Shown here in pieces: positions 36,105 through 45,947 of a DNA stretch of 64,000 bases. Both the position numbers and the translations under genes were made by a program. Every line of letters begins with the position of its first letter. The stretch's first letter is position 1. The notes below the pieces were generated by a model. The model searched no databases. It was not told the DNA's origin and worked only from the letters and a program-made list of their open reading frames with translations. The DNA comes from Bryum argenteum (taxonomy: Eukaryota; Streptophyta; Bryopsida; Bryales; Bryaceae). The stretch lies in assembly GCA_037043015.1 (NCBI GenBank), contig CM073327.1:7360727-7424726 (forward strand), in the 5' to 3' direction.

Positions 36105-37279
36105 CAACACTCCCCGCCACCATTCCGAACTCGTGAAGAAGAAGATGCGAGTTTGAAAGACAACTACGAGAGGCAACAATTCAAAGTCAAGCGGAGTACA
36201 TCCATAAGCTTGAAAATGATGGTATTTACGACGAGCAGCGCTTGTATGATGCTTATTCGCGAGGGCGGTACTCAGACCAAGCAGGGCCAAGTGGAACACA
36301 ATATGATAAGTACTAGGATGCAAAGTAGTTATACATTTACATATAGGCATGTTGTAATGTCTTTGTACGTACATGTAGTATTTGGATGAGAACTCTATTC
36401 TCCATATGGTAGAGGTCATTTTTTAAGACCTTCTTAACCATGTTTTGTTGGTAAACGGACATCATATGAATGATATACGGAATGTAGAACCATAACCTAT
36501 ATTACACATTTATTTGAGTAAATATGTTATGATTCCATTTATTAACCAGTTTGTTTAAAACTTTATTTGGGATTTGCTTCGGAGGCAGTGTCTCCACGGT
36601 GCAAAGGGGGAGTTGGCGATTGTTACCAACAAAATTTTGGACATATTTTTTCCCTATATGTAATCAAATGTAGTAAATTCATGCAAAATTTGGGAGGCTC
36701 ATTCCTCTTGATTGACATTCTTACAAGTTATTTTCTAAAAGCAGGTCCGAACAATACTATAGTAAAACATGCACGTCATTACGTATATTTCGTATTATAA
36801 AGAACTTAGAGTGGGGTATGTGAGTGTAGGAGTTTGTGATTTTTGAGGTAACTTAGTTCTAACAGTTTTCCATAATCTAGAATTTTGACAAATTAAAATA
36901 TGTAATTCAAATTTACTAATACATTTTGAGCTTGTGTTGGTAAGTTACGAGGTCGCATCAGAAATTGGTAAATATTATGACTTAAATAATATTGGAATTT
37001 CAGTAGTGATTCGCTTATAAACATATGAGAAGAAAAATAGAAGATAAATCGCTAAATTTGAATTACCCAACCAACACTTAAAAATTGAATCAATAGGTTT
37101 TCCGGCTTTACCCTAAAGGCCTCATCCAAATGGTGCAAAGGGGCAAAATATTATAATAAACATAAGTATACTTGGTGGGCCAAAATTTGAAAGGCATGCA
37201 ATGCATTTGAAACAAAGAGTATTGTTGCAATCGAAAATAGAACAAACATACTAATTCATAAACTATAATAAAACCGATA
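36105..37279. other. Gap between convergent genes
   Basis: About 1.2 kb between the repeat-rich gene and the kinase-like gene. It is AT-rich, has no long frame and shows no recognised motif. Confidence 0.55.
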
Positions 37280-38789
37280 TGCGTAAAACAAATTCTACGT
37301 TCTCCTATTCGTAATTCGTCCGAAAATGCTCACGAGGCGTAGGCCAATGAAACATATCGCTAAACCGTGAGATGATATGGGACAACCCTCCAGCGCCGTC
37401 ACGACTCTCGTTGCATACTCTATCCATGTAAAGATGGAAAGCTTGTGCAAGGTCTTCATTGGAGAATACCGAAGTATTTCGGTTTCCACGTTGCAAGCTC
37501 GTCTGCCGTAGACATGGTCATCCCATTAATTCTTTGTGCTATACGGGCCGTGGCAAACTCCTCCGAAGCAATCGAGTATTTTGGAATAACCTGTAAATCC
37601 TCACCCGCTTTGTACAAGAACGCCACTCGTGGATCTACCCAATAACGTTTTCGCAGGGTCTCCACCATCTCCTCACGTTTTGTAAATGTATAAAGGGATT
37701 GCATTGGTTCCTGAACCGTTGTGGAGAACCCCCAATCGCATACTCCGATATACACTCGTGATTCATCGGCGGGGAAGTGGAGAAGGATATTATCTGGAGA
37801 TATATCATTATGGAGGTGGTGGCTCTTGTGGACCTCGTTCATGATATGCAACAACGCCCAAGCAAGCTCTGTCCGTTTTTTTTTACGAATCGAATCAGTT
37901 GATGCGCCCGAATAACTTCGTCGTCAGGGTAATTCCCAAAGTTCAAATGTACAAAGACATCGTCACCATAATCCATATCGCGGTTCAGCATCTCTCGAAT
38001 AGTCCCGCCATTCCACCAAAACGCATAGCCTTGATTCTTCACTGGATGAATGGCCACAAAGCGGATCACACCCGGGTGTCCAATCCTTATCGCCATAGAC
38101 CTCATTCATATGCTCCAATTTTGCCAACTCCGGTCGTGTCAAGTGGTGAATGGAAGTTTTTGCAAAGAAATTCCCAAAATGGTTCAATGCCTGCAACACC
38201 TTCGAGCGAACTTTGACAATAGTACCATACCGTCCCTTCAACCTCGTGTCGTCAACTCGTATGATTTGAGTCATATCCGGAATGGTAACCAAATGAGTCA
38301 ATCGCATGGTTTGAGTTTGTCGTCCCTCTAGCGATTGCCACCATGTTCCGAGCCTCGACGGTGTGAATTCTTTGAAAATGCCCTCATTTGGGCGGAAAAA
38401 ACAATCACCCCTATTCACCACGTCAACGAAATCCTCATCACCCTCCCGAAATATCCTCCCATATTTGGCTATTACAACCTTGGGATTCCAGTGCATCCTT
38501 CACCCTATTCTCCAAAAACCACATGAACCCTCGTTTCTCTGTCTCTGCTACCCACTTCGGATGCTGAAGCACTTCTATCATGAGATCTCTCATTTCAATC
38601 TTGAACTTCTGGATGCCCTCCTCCTGATATCTCACATATTTGCTTTCCAATGCTCAAGATCATTGGCCTCATAGAATTTGACGGTAAATTCTATCAAGAA
38701 TACCTTACAAGCGTCGCCGGGACCTCATGAGGCTCAAACTTCTCAAAGAAGTTCGCAACACCCTTCTTCTTCTTCTTCTTCTTCGGCAT
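37280..38789 (-). pseudogene. Protein-kinase-like gene of the nested element, frame-shifted
   Basis: The minus-strand start MPKKKKKKGVANFFEKF is at 38789. Pieces in different frames give a kinase fold in order. RLKGRYGTIVKVRS fits a glycine-rich loop and FFAKTS fits the beta-3 lysine. HHLHNDISPDNILLHF fits the catalytic loop (HxD...N with Asp kept). VCDWGFS fits the metal-binding DxG (DWG instead of DFG). The HND/DWG variant resembles the unusual kinases found in some mobile elements more than standard plant kinases, but I cannot assign a family. Several frame changes make this copy unlikely to be functional. Confidence 0.65.
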
Positions 38790-38994
38790 CTTGATCCCAA
38801 AAAGGAAATATGTAAAGTGTGAAGTTTTTAAAAAAATTTCAAAAAAAGAGCAAAAACTCCCCGTATAACAAGTGACTTCCTTCCTCCAAAAGACAAGGAG
38901 CCAGGTGGGCGAGAATCACAAAGAATTCCCGACCAGAGAAACTCCGCATCCTCTCTTCGTGAGAATGGAGGAAAGAAGTGAGAAAAAGGAGGCC

Positions 38995-39445
38995 GGTCGG
39001 CCTTTTATAGCGGCCGACGGCCCGCCCTCGATCGGACGGCCGATCGGTCGCTGGCCGACCGACGGACGGCCCCCCGGATGGCCGACGCGCGGCGACCGGG
39101 CCGGACCGGCCCGACCGCTGGCGACCGCCCTCAGGCCGACCGACCGCCCGCCAGCCGACCGACCGCCCGCCAGAGCCGACCGACCGCTGGCCGACCGGCC
39201 GCCCGGTTTTGCCGACCGATCCGTCCGACGGACGGCGGCCGACCACCGCCGACCGACGTCGGTCGGCCGCGCCGATCCGGCGGCCGTCGGGCATGCGGAC
39301 GGCGCCCCAATCCAACGGCCCGCAACGTTCCATCTTGATCCGACGGCCGGATTTGATGCGGTCGGCGGCCGTCCGATCGACGGACGCGGCGACGGGTCGG
39401 TCGGCCGGCATCGGGGATCAAGAATCGACGGCCGAGATCTTTGCC
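38995..39445 (-). promoter_or_regulatory. GC-rich island and TATA box of the kinase-like gene
   Basis: The island of CGGCCGACCG-type repeats abuts TATAAAA on the minus strand (39003-39009), about 215 bp before the ATG at 38789. It mirrors the arrangement at the left end of the nested element. Confidence 0.65.
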
Positions 39446-39591
39446 AGTGGATGATCCAACGGCCCCAGTTACCAGCACCGGGTAACTCCCATTTACCCCG
39501 GACCATGGTCCGGACTATGGTCCCGGTCGACATAGTCCGGACTACGTCCGCGACTAGGTTTACCCCAATGTCGACCGATTTGACAACCCCG

Positions 39592-39700
39592 ATTATATTA
39601 TATTATATTATATTATATTATATTATATTATATTATATTATATTATATTATATTATATTATATTATATTATATTATATTATATTATATTATATTATATTA
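39592..39700. repeat. ATATT microsatellite, right part
   Basis: A perfect ATATT-type array that continues the one ending at 21445. It flanks the right end of the nested hAT element. Confidence 0.95.
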
Positions 39701-40164
39701 TCATATATATTTCGTTTATACAAATAATTTAAAAACTATGAATTTAAACACTATGTATATAATAATCAACATTTAACTATGAATTGTTAACAAGTGTATC
39801 CACATAATTAACTTAGTATTTAGTAAAATTATAGCTAAGATAATAGCTTAATACTTAATAAGACTTCACCTTAAGTTCATTATTCCAGCAAATTTAATTT
39901 GTAAATACTTTATGAAAAAAAAAGTTTTAATGTTAAACATACTTGATTTACAAAAATATGAAATTCTGAGTTGTATCCATTGTAATGCTTCCAAGTACTT
40001 TAATTAAGATTTTATTTTGTTATCGAGTGTTCACAGACATAGAATACCTCACAGTAGGTGCATGAAGATAAACGTTTTTTAGGCCAATTACAATTATCAC
40101 ACACCTTTAATCGGAAACCCTGTACCCTAAATCCTAAACCCTAAACCCTAAACCCTATAACCCC
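39701..40164. other. AT-rich DNA upstream of the transposase promoter
   Basis: No gene is seen. It ends with a short CCCTAAA run at about 40125-40156. Confidence 0.6.
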
Positions 40165-40292
40165 AATCCCGCCAATTTTCAAATGCCGGCACTTCTGTTC
40201 CCGCCCTTTCTAAACGGATGACACTTCAGTTCGCGCCACTTTTCATTTGTTGAGACTTCGGTTCCCGCCTATTTTCAATTATCCAAAAGTCA
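40165..40292 (+). promoter_or_regulatory. Four 32-bp tandem units with E2F-like TTCCCGCC motifs
   Basis: GCC-ending motifs recur exactly every 32 bp: AATCCCGCC (40165), GTTCCCGCC (40197), GTTCGCGCC (40229) and GTTCCCGCC (40261). Each is followed by a TTTTC/CTTTC stretch and CACTTC or GACTTC. TTCCCGCC and TTCGCGCC fit the E2F/DP consensus TTTSSCGC at its core. TAGCGCAAAA near 40319 is another possible site. They lie about 1.2 kb upstream of the transposase start, just before the presumed 5' leader. Confidence 0.5.
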
Positions 40293-40817
40293 TTCCCTCC
40301 CATTTTCTGTTTTTGGGATAGCGCAAAAACGGTATTGCGCTACGCAATGACCTTCGAAATCCAAGACATAATGATTCTTTTCTTCTCAATCTCTGAGGGT
40401 GCTGAACTCCGTCGACATACTTGAGTTCTCCGCGCTTCTTCGAGCTCCTTCTCTGCCTTCGCGTACGTGTTTCGCGATTGCATATATGCATGATTATACG
40501 TTAAAATTGCTTTGCACAGCTTATCACATTTTCTATTTCATTGTTCCTCATAGTTCTCTCTTTATCTTGAGGAGTAGTTGTTGAATATTCGGTTGAACGT
40601 TTGTAATTTTGTTCCTTGTAGTTAGCTTTTGTGCATTCGGAGCCGTTGTTGTTGACAAATTCTTATGATTTGACGATTTCGTTGGTACTGGGGTGGGTCT
40701 TGATACCTGAGTGTGACGATGGATTGGGAGGGCCCTGGTTGTAACTGATTTTCAAATTGTTAATGACTCCCGTAAAATACGCCGCGATTTACGGGATTAT
40801 TCATGCATCATGACATA

Positions 40818-41439
40818 CAGTTTAGCTCGACTCGAGCTAAACTGCTAGCCAGGACACTCCTGCATTTTAGCTCGAGTCGAGCTAAACTGCTAGCCAGTAC
40901 ACTCCTGCAGTTTAGCTCGAGTCGAGCTAAACTGCAGTACGTCTTCGGTCGAACAGTTTAGCTCGAGTCGAGCTAAATTGCACCACGTCTTCGGTGGGAC
41001 AGTTTAGCTCGAGTCGAGCTAAACTGTTCGGTTGAATACATACTGCAGTTTAGCTCGACTCGAGCTAAACTGTTCGTCCGAAGACTTGCTGCAGTTTAGC
41101 TCGACTCGAGCTAAACTGCAGGAGTGTGCTGGATAGCAGTTTAGCTCAACTCGAGCTAAACTGCAGTATGTATTCAATCGAACAGTTTAGCTCGTCTCGA
41201 GGTAAACTGCAGTATGTGTACCACCAATCAGTTTATATCGCGTGGGGCGAATTCGAAGCGTGGTAGTGAACATATTAAACTTCTCGAGTCTAGCATCATT
41301 GCAAGGCGGTAGAGGATACACAGTTTAGCTTGACTCGAGCTAAACTGTCCGATAGAGAACAAACTGCTGTTTACCTCAAGTTCACCGAAAGTGTAGAATA
41401 TATTCTCTGAGACAGTTTAGCTCGAGTCGAGCTAAACTG
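40818..41439. repeat. Palindrome array before the transposase (11 copies, 45-46 bp step)
   Basis: Copies start at 40818, 40863, 40908, 40954, 41000, 41046, 41092, 41137 and 41183 (steps 45-46 bp), with two more at 41321 and 41413 and degenerate ones near 41228 and 41362. The spacers are of three types that recur in both orientations. An acceptor TTTGGCAG just before the ATG at 41525 and a possible donor GTACGT near 40462 would place the array in a 5' leader intron. Confidence 0.92.
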
Positions 41440-41524
41440 CATGTGATCGCTTTTCATAGTTTCATGATGCTGTGTCACTGTTTTCATTCATATCTTCTTT
41501 TGAGTTTGTGAAAATCTTTGGCAG

Positions 41525-44162
41525 GATGGATTTCTCCTCAGACGATGACGCTTTTGCCGATGCACCTCTGAATCCTGGTTTACTTGCTGCTCAAGTTGTT
41601 CCTCCACGGCTCTGGACAGGGAGGACTGCTGCATTGCTCGATTCCGAGGGACTCAGAATTGCTGAGGGTTTACTTCGAAACCTACGATCTGGCGCTGTAC
41701 CTGATTGTAATGGCTTACTTGGTGACTCTCGAGTTGTGGTACAAGTTTCAACTTTGTTTGTTGAGGTCGAGGATCCTGACGACTGGATATTCTCTTTCAA
41801 GTCATGGCCCATCCAACAAGTCCTCCTAGATGGTGTTACTCTTTTTGACCATAGTCAGCAAGATGTTTACAACAGATGGGTCCGGGAACGTAGTCGGCGG
41901 CAGGGGTCATCTCGAACTCGATCGTATGATAATTCTTCAAGGAATGAGTCTACTCCAGTCTCGCGCAAAGCACAGTTTCTGATGACAGCGGAGTCAATCA
42001 ATGCGGTCGCATGTAATACCTGCTGTAAACACAACTGTGTTCAACTATACCCAAGGGAGAAGATTAAGGTTCTCAGGTGTCGAATGTACGACAAGACAAC
42101 TGTGCAGTTCAAGAATCACGTCAAACTTGATGTCCATAGGCAGTTTCACAGAAGTGCTGAAAGGCGAAATGTAGTCACTTTAGAGGGTATTGATGTTTGT
42201 GCAATTGCGTGGATGAAGATAATGGGCGTGAGCAACGGTACATTTTATCGCAACGCCCAGAGTGCAGCTGATGGGCATGAGGCCCAGTTACACGGGAACA
42301 CGGGCTTGCGAAAGCCTAGGAGGCATACGATTGTTGCTTCTGCCGTCTTAGGGGCAATACTTGATAGACATGCCGATCACATGCCTCACAAGTCCCGGAG
42401 CCTTCCATCAGGGGAGAAGGTCGTTGCCAAGGTACTTCCTTCAAGTTTTAAGTGGAAGGACCAAATTCCTCTTCTTGATCATCACCTTGAAGAGTGTGGG
42501 CTCCCGCCGGTGTCAACTTCAAACCTTAGTAAGATTCGCCGCCTCAGCTATCCAGAATACTATGCCAAAAGATCGGGGGACAATTTCGCGCGTTGTTCCA
42601 AGTGTGATGAGTTACAATGACTGATGAAGCTCACTCTTCCTGGGACACAATCATCGCTTATATGGTCGAGGAAGTTGAATGTGCACTTAGATTCCGCATA
42701 TGCGCATAGAGACTTGTACTACCTCAACCGCTTTAGGTCGAAGGAGTTGCCTCAAGATGTTTTGACCATTATGCATGACAAGATGGACCACTCAAAAACA
42801 GCATCACCTGCCTTGTCTCATAAGGTGAAGAACTTAGACGGACTTATGAAGTTACCTCTTGCAGTTACGGGAATTCTTGCTCATGGTCATGTAGACCAGC
42901 GATACGCTCATTACGGACTAGATGTTTACTCACATGATGCCAATTATACAGTTGGCTCGTTTGCAAAACTTCTGCGGGATCTCGAAGCTGCACCTAAATC
43001 CTCTTCTAGACAACTCTTTACAGAGCCTCCATCGCATCCACTGTATACTGCTCTTTTACGAGGTTCAGAGGTGTGTATGGATTCATTAGGCCCAATTCCT
43101 GACATCCTAGTTCCAGGAAAGCCTCTGCCTCCGATTTTGAATGTCTAAATGGATAATGCTGTGAGTGATAACAAGAATAGATTCGTCTTCAGTTTCTGGT
43201 CTCTTTTGGTAGCAAAACGAGTATTCCGAGAGATATATGTAAATTTCATGCTCTTCGGTCACACGCATGATGACATAGATGCGTTATTTGGGCGTTGGAG
43301 CATGGCATTGCGAAAGGAGGATCATGCTGGTATTAAGTTGTGGAAGGAGGATTCTCAAGGAAGATCATTATGGCCACGTGGTGAACCGGATGCAATGCGT
43401 CCAAACGAGATGCGTCATTTGCCTGAGGTGGTGAAAGGGATTTCAGGCTTTGTCGATCATTGGGAACGATTATCACGTGAGTCAATTGAATCACGGAGAT
43501 TGTACGAGCCTCTCTCATATTACTGGAGCGCCGTTAAAGATGCTCTTTGTATACCCATGGACGTACTTGCATCGTCGCAAAATGGGATTCCGTCAAGTTT
43601 GGAGGAACCATTACCGTTACAACATGGATTTTGGCCATCAATTCGACTTGCTCATGCTATGGAAGATGAGTTTACTTTAGAAGGGAATGTACGCGAAGAG
43701 TACGATGACGATGATCATTTTGTTGGCCACAGACGTGATCGTCCTGCTCCGTCATTTCGAGTTGGACGTGACCTTTATAAGGGTTATTTTGTTGCACTAC
43801 GTCCATGCGGCACTGATGGTCGGCCTTTTTGGCTCGGACGAGCAATGTCTGATCCAAATTCAAACCCAGACTTACCCAATACGGTCGACATCCAGTTCTT
43901 CCGTCCAATGTCACGCTCCAAAGAAATTCTGAAGTATTACACAGATTGGGATACAAATAGAAAGCTTCGTTGGACTGTTGAGAAAGGTGTAGATGTATGT
44001 TCGCAACCAACAGATGCTATTTTCACTGCTTGGAAATCAAGAATTACGCATTCTGACGAGGATAGCAGTGAAGGTTTAGACGCTATTATTACAATACCCA
44101 AGAAGCAGGTCGAAATCATCAAGGCTTCTTTACGGGAGCTTGCTTCATCTTCTCAAGAGTAG
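41525..44162 (+). pseudogene. DDE-like (DUF7869-type) transposase of the giant element
   Basis: One reading frame runs from MDFSSDDDAF at 41525 to the stop at 44162, interrupted only by TGA at 42618-42620 and TAA at 43146-43148. The N-terminal part has a Cys/His cluster (CNTCCKHNC...KVLRC) and VCAIAWMKIMGVSNGTFY. The middle has FARCSKCDEL. The core has MDNAVSDNKNRF and VNFMLFGHTHDDIDALFGRW, the acidic signature of DUF7869-type proteins thought to be transposases with an RNase H fold. Both stops can come from single C-to-T changes (CGA and CAA), typical of methylated, silenced DNA. The acceptor CTTTGGCAG directly before the ATG suggests a 5' leader intron. The family name is from memory of motifs; the transposase role is inferred from motifs and position. 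Confidence 0.75.
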
Positions 44163-44589
44163 TCTTCTAGTATATAGTATTTATTATGGAAGTACTTGTG
44201 ATAGTCCTTAAACTTGGTATTGACATATATTACTTTGATATTTAGTTTATAGAGTATTATATATTTGTACTATTTACTATCGATATTCAATATATTAATT
44301 TTGTATAAGAAGATTGTTTATGTTGACTCCATCATTATTATCAATTGAAAGAAAATTATTTTTTGTTAGTATGTTAATCTTGACATGTATCGTATCATAT
44401 GTATGTATGGTTGGAAACCCTTTTTAAGATAAACATTGTTTTTAAGATTCAAGAGGTCTCATATCATCTCCAAATATAATGGAAATTAGTAAATTCCGAG
44501 TACATATGCATACGGTGAAACCCCTCTAATTGTTGATTTTTGCTTCATCCGTTGTCTTGTTTTAATTTGGGAGATAAAAATGTTCCAAA
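44163..44589. other. 3' region of the transposase gene
   Basis: AT-rich sequence between the transposase stop and the right subterminal repeats. It presumably includes the 3' untranslated region. No other feature is seen. Confidence 0.6.
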
Positions 44590-44696
44590 TATAACGAATA
44601 TGGGGTTAAACGCTGTGGGTACATTTAGCTTGACTCGAGCTAAACGCCCATTTCTCAAAATCAGTGAATGTTACTATTATAATGAATTACGTGTTG
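44590..44696 (-). repeat. Right terminal and subterminal repeats of the giant element
   Basis: The inverted terminal repeat is 44676-44696. An inverted ATTCGTTATA lies at 44590-44599. A nearly complete palindrome copy (TTTAGCTTGACTCGAGCTAA) lies at 44624-44645. The layout mirrors the left end. Confidence 0.75.
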
Positions 44697-45327
44697 TAAG
44701 GAAAGTATTTGGACTATTAAGACTCTCTCTTGTGTGTGTGCTAGCTTAGATGTTTCTAGGGTTGTAGCTATGGATGATTGAGTTTTTTTATCTAACATGG
44801 AGAAAACATGCAAACTTGTAGATATGTCGAATTGTTGTACATGAGTGTGAGTGTGGGTAGGTAAGGGTAGAAGATAGGAGAATTGGAGTTTGCACCCTAA
44901 AAGTTGGGTGCTGACTTTGGAGAGGCATGGCGTTCAAAAAATAGATGAATGTAATAGTGTCCTTTGCATGAGAGGAGCGTCTCGAAGTCTGCTTTCGAAC
45001 AAGTCTTAGCCTGTAGTCATTGGAGCGGGAAACAGGGGGATATGGCGATTCTTGTGAAGAGACTTCATCGCCTTTCGGCGCACGGCGAGACTCAATAAGT
45101 GAACATTGTTGACTCTTGATAGGAGACTGAGGATTCATGGGAAAAAATTTGGTGGGCATGTGTGCCTTCAGGCTCACTTTCTAGGAAGCCTGGGTTTATT
45201 GTCGACGGATCAAGAATAGAGGAGAAGCAGCTGTTTGAGTGGAGATGTGTCTGATGTGGTGGACTGGTGTCACATTGGTCATTGGAAGACCCAACTTTGA
45301 GGCGTCATAACTCAAGATTTAAGAGAT

Positions 45328-45947
45328 GGGTGATGGTCTGGTTGGGGTACCCAAAAAGGTTGTCCCATGAACAATTGCACTCTATGCTGGTGTGACAAAC
45401 ATATCCATTTTTAAACTGTAATACAATAAGACTTCATTAGATGTGGTTTTAGTTGTCTATACTTATAATGTATCGGGAAAAAAAATTAAAAATTAAAAAA
45501 AAAAAATTGAAGTAATTTTATTTGATTTTTTAGTTGAAAAAGTAAGTCATGTCCCAATAACCTAAAATCCATAGAATCAAGCAAATGGAATATCAACCAT
45601 TTTTATTTTAATATAATTTTTGAATATGACCTACATCTTCTTGTATAGAATACAAAATAATTTATTTGATAATAAAAAAATTAATTCATTGTGCACTATA
45701 ATGCCTGCAAATCCCCAAATTCAACACTTTTTCCCTCATCTATGAATGGATCCAAAAAAAATAAAAAATCTAAAAGAAAATCTATAGGCATATATACTTT
45801 GATTTCAGTGAGGTGCATGATATTTTATTTTCTATTTTAGGGTCTTTTTACTTGATTAAAATGACTAAATTAGACAAACTTTGGAGGCTTTCAATAAAAA
45901 TAACCTAATTAGTGTGTCCAAAAAGTGATACCCCAAGCTTACCATTG
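45328..45947 (+). mobile_element. 620-bp inverted-end element, copy 2
   Basis: Same length as 18660-19279 and about 98% identical, in opposite orientation. Spacer A near 2590-2605 lacks it and reads GAGATACCTAG across the site, which confirms that this is an insertion. Ends as described for copy 1. Non-coding. Confidence 0.78.

Larger units (their letters stand above)
21446..39591. mobile_element. Nested giant hAT-like element (18.1 kb)
   Basis: The element sits inside an ATATT array. Its ends are short inverted repeats: CGTGGTTGTCGG on the left and CGGGGTTGTCAA from the right. Both ends share inner motifs (ACCATGGTCC; GGGTAAA near CCTAG). The array reads ATTATATT on both sides (21438-21445 and 39592-39599). 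Its phase fits a duplication of 8 bp (or 3 or 13), the hAT size. The element holds a hAT transposase and three other genes, in two inward-facing pairs, each with a GC-rich island and TATA box. All four frames are broken by several frameshifts and stops. Confidence 0.68.
7641..44696. mobile_element. Giant inverted-repeat DNA element (37 kb) carrying cargo genes
   Basis: Spacer B stops at 7640 and resumes at 44697, while spacer A is continuous at the same place (near 2000). The block between is therefore an insertion. Its ends are inverted: GAACATGTAATTCGTTATAA on the left and CAACACGTAATTCATTATAA read from the right, with TA at both edges (7639-7640 and 44697-44698). About 80 bp inside each end is another ATTCGTTATA (7738-7747; inverted at 44590-44599) and a half or whole copy of the palindrome that fills the element. 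Genes near the ends: a phosphatase and a ParB/methyltransferase-like gene (minus, left) and a transposase (plus, right). The middle holds AT-rich DNA and a nested 18-kb hAT element. The element's own core is thus probably about 13 kb (7641-15.6 kb plus 40.1-44.7 kb). Confidence 0.82.

Noticed and set aside
21236-39700. ATATT arrays as the two long direct repeats of an LTR element
   Set aside because: They are a simple microsatellite split by an insertion; no primer site, reverse transcriptase or integrase is seen between them.
40818-41210. CRISPR-like array (27-bp repeats, about 19-bp spacers)
   Set aside because: Spacers recur in both orientations, the repeat is a full palindrome, no cas genes are present and the setting is a plant nuclear transposon.
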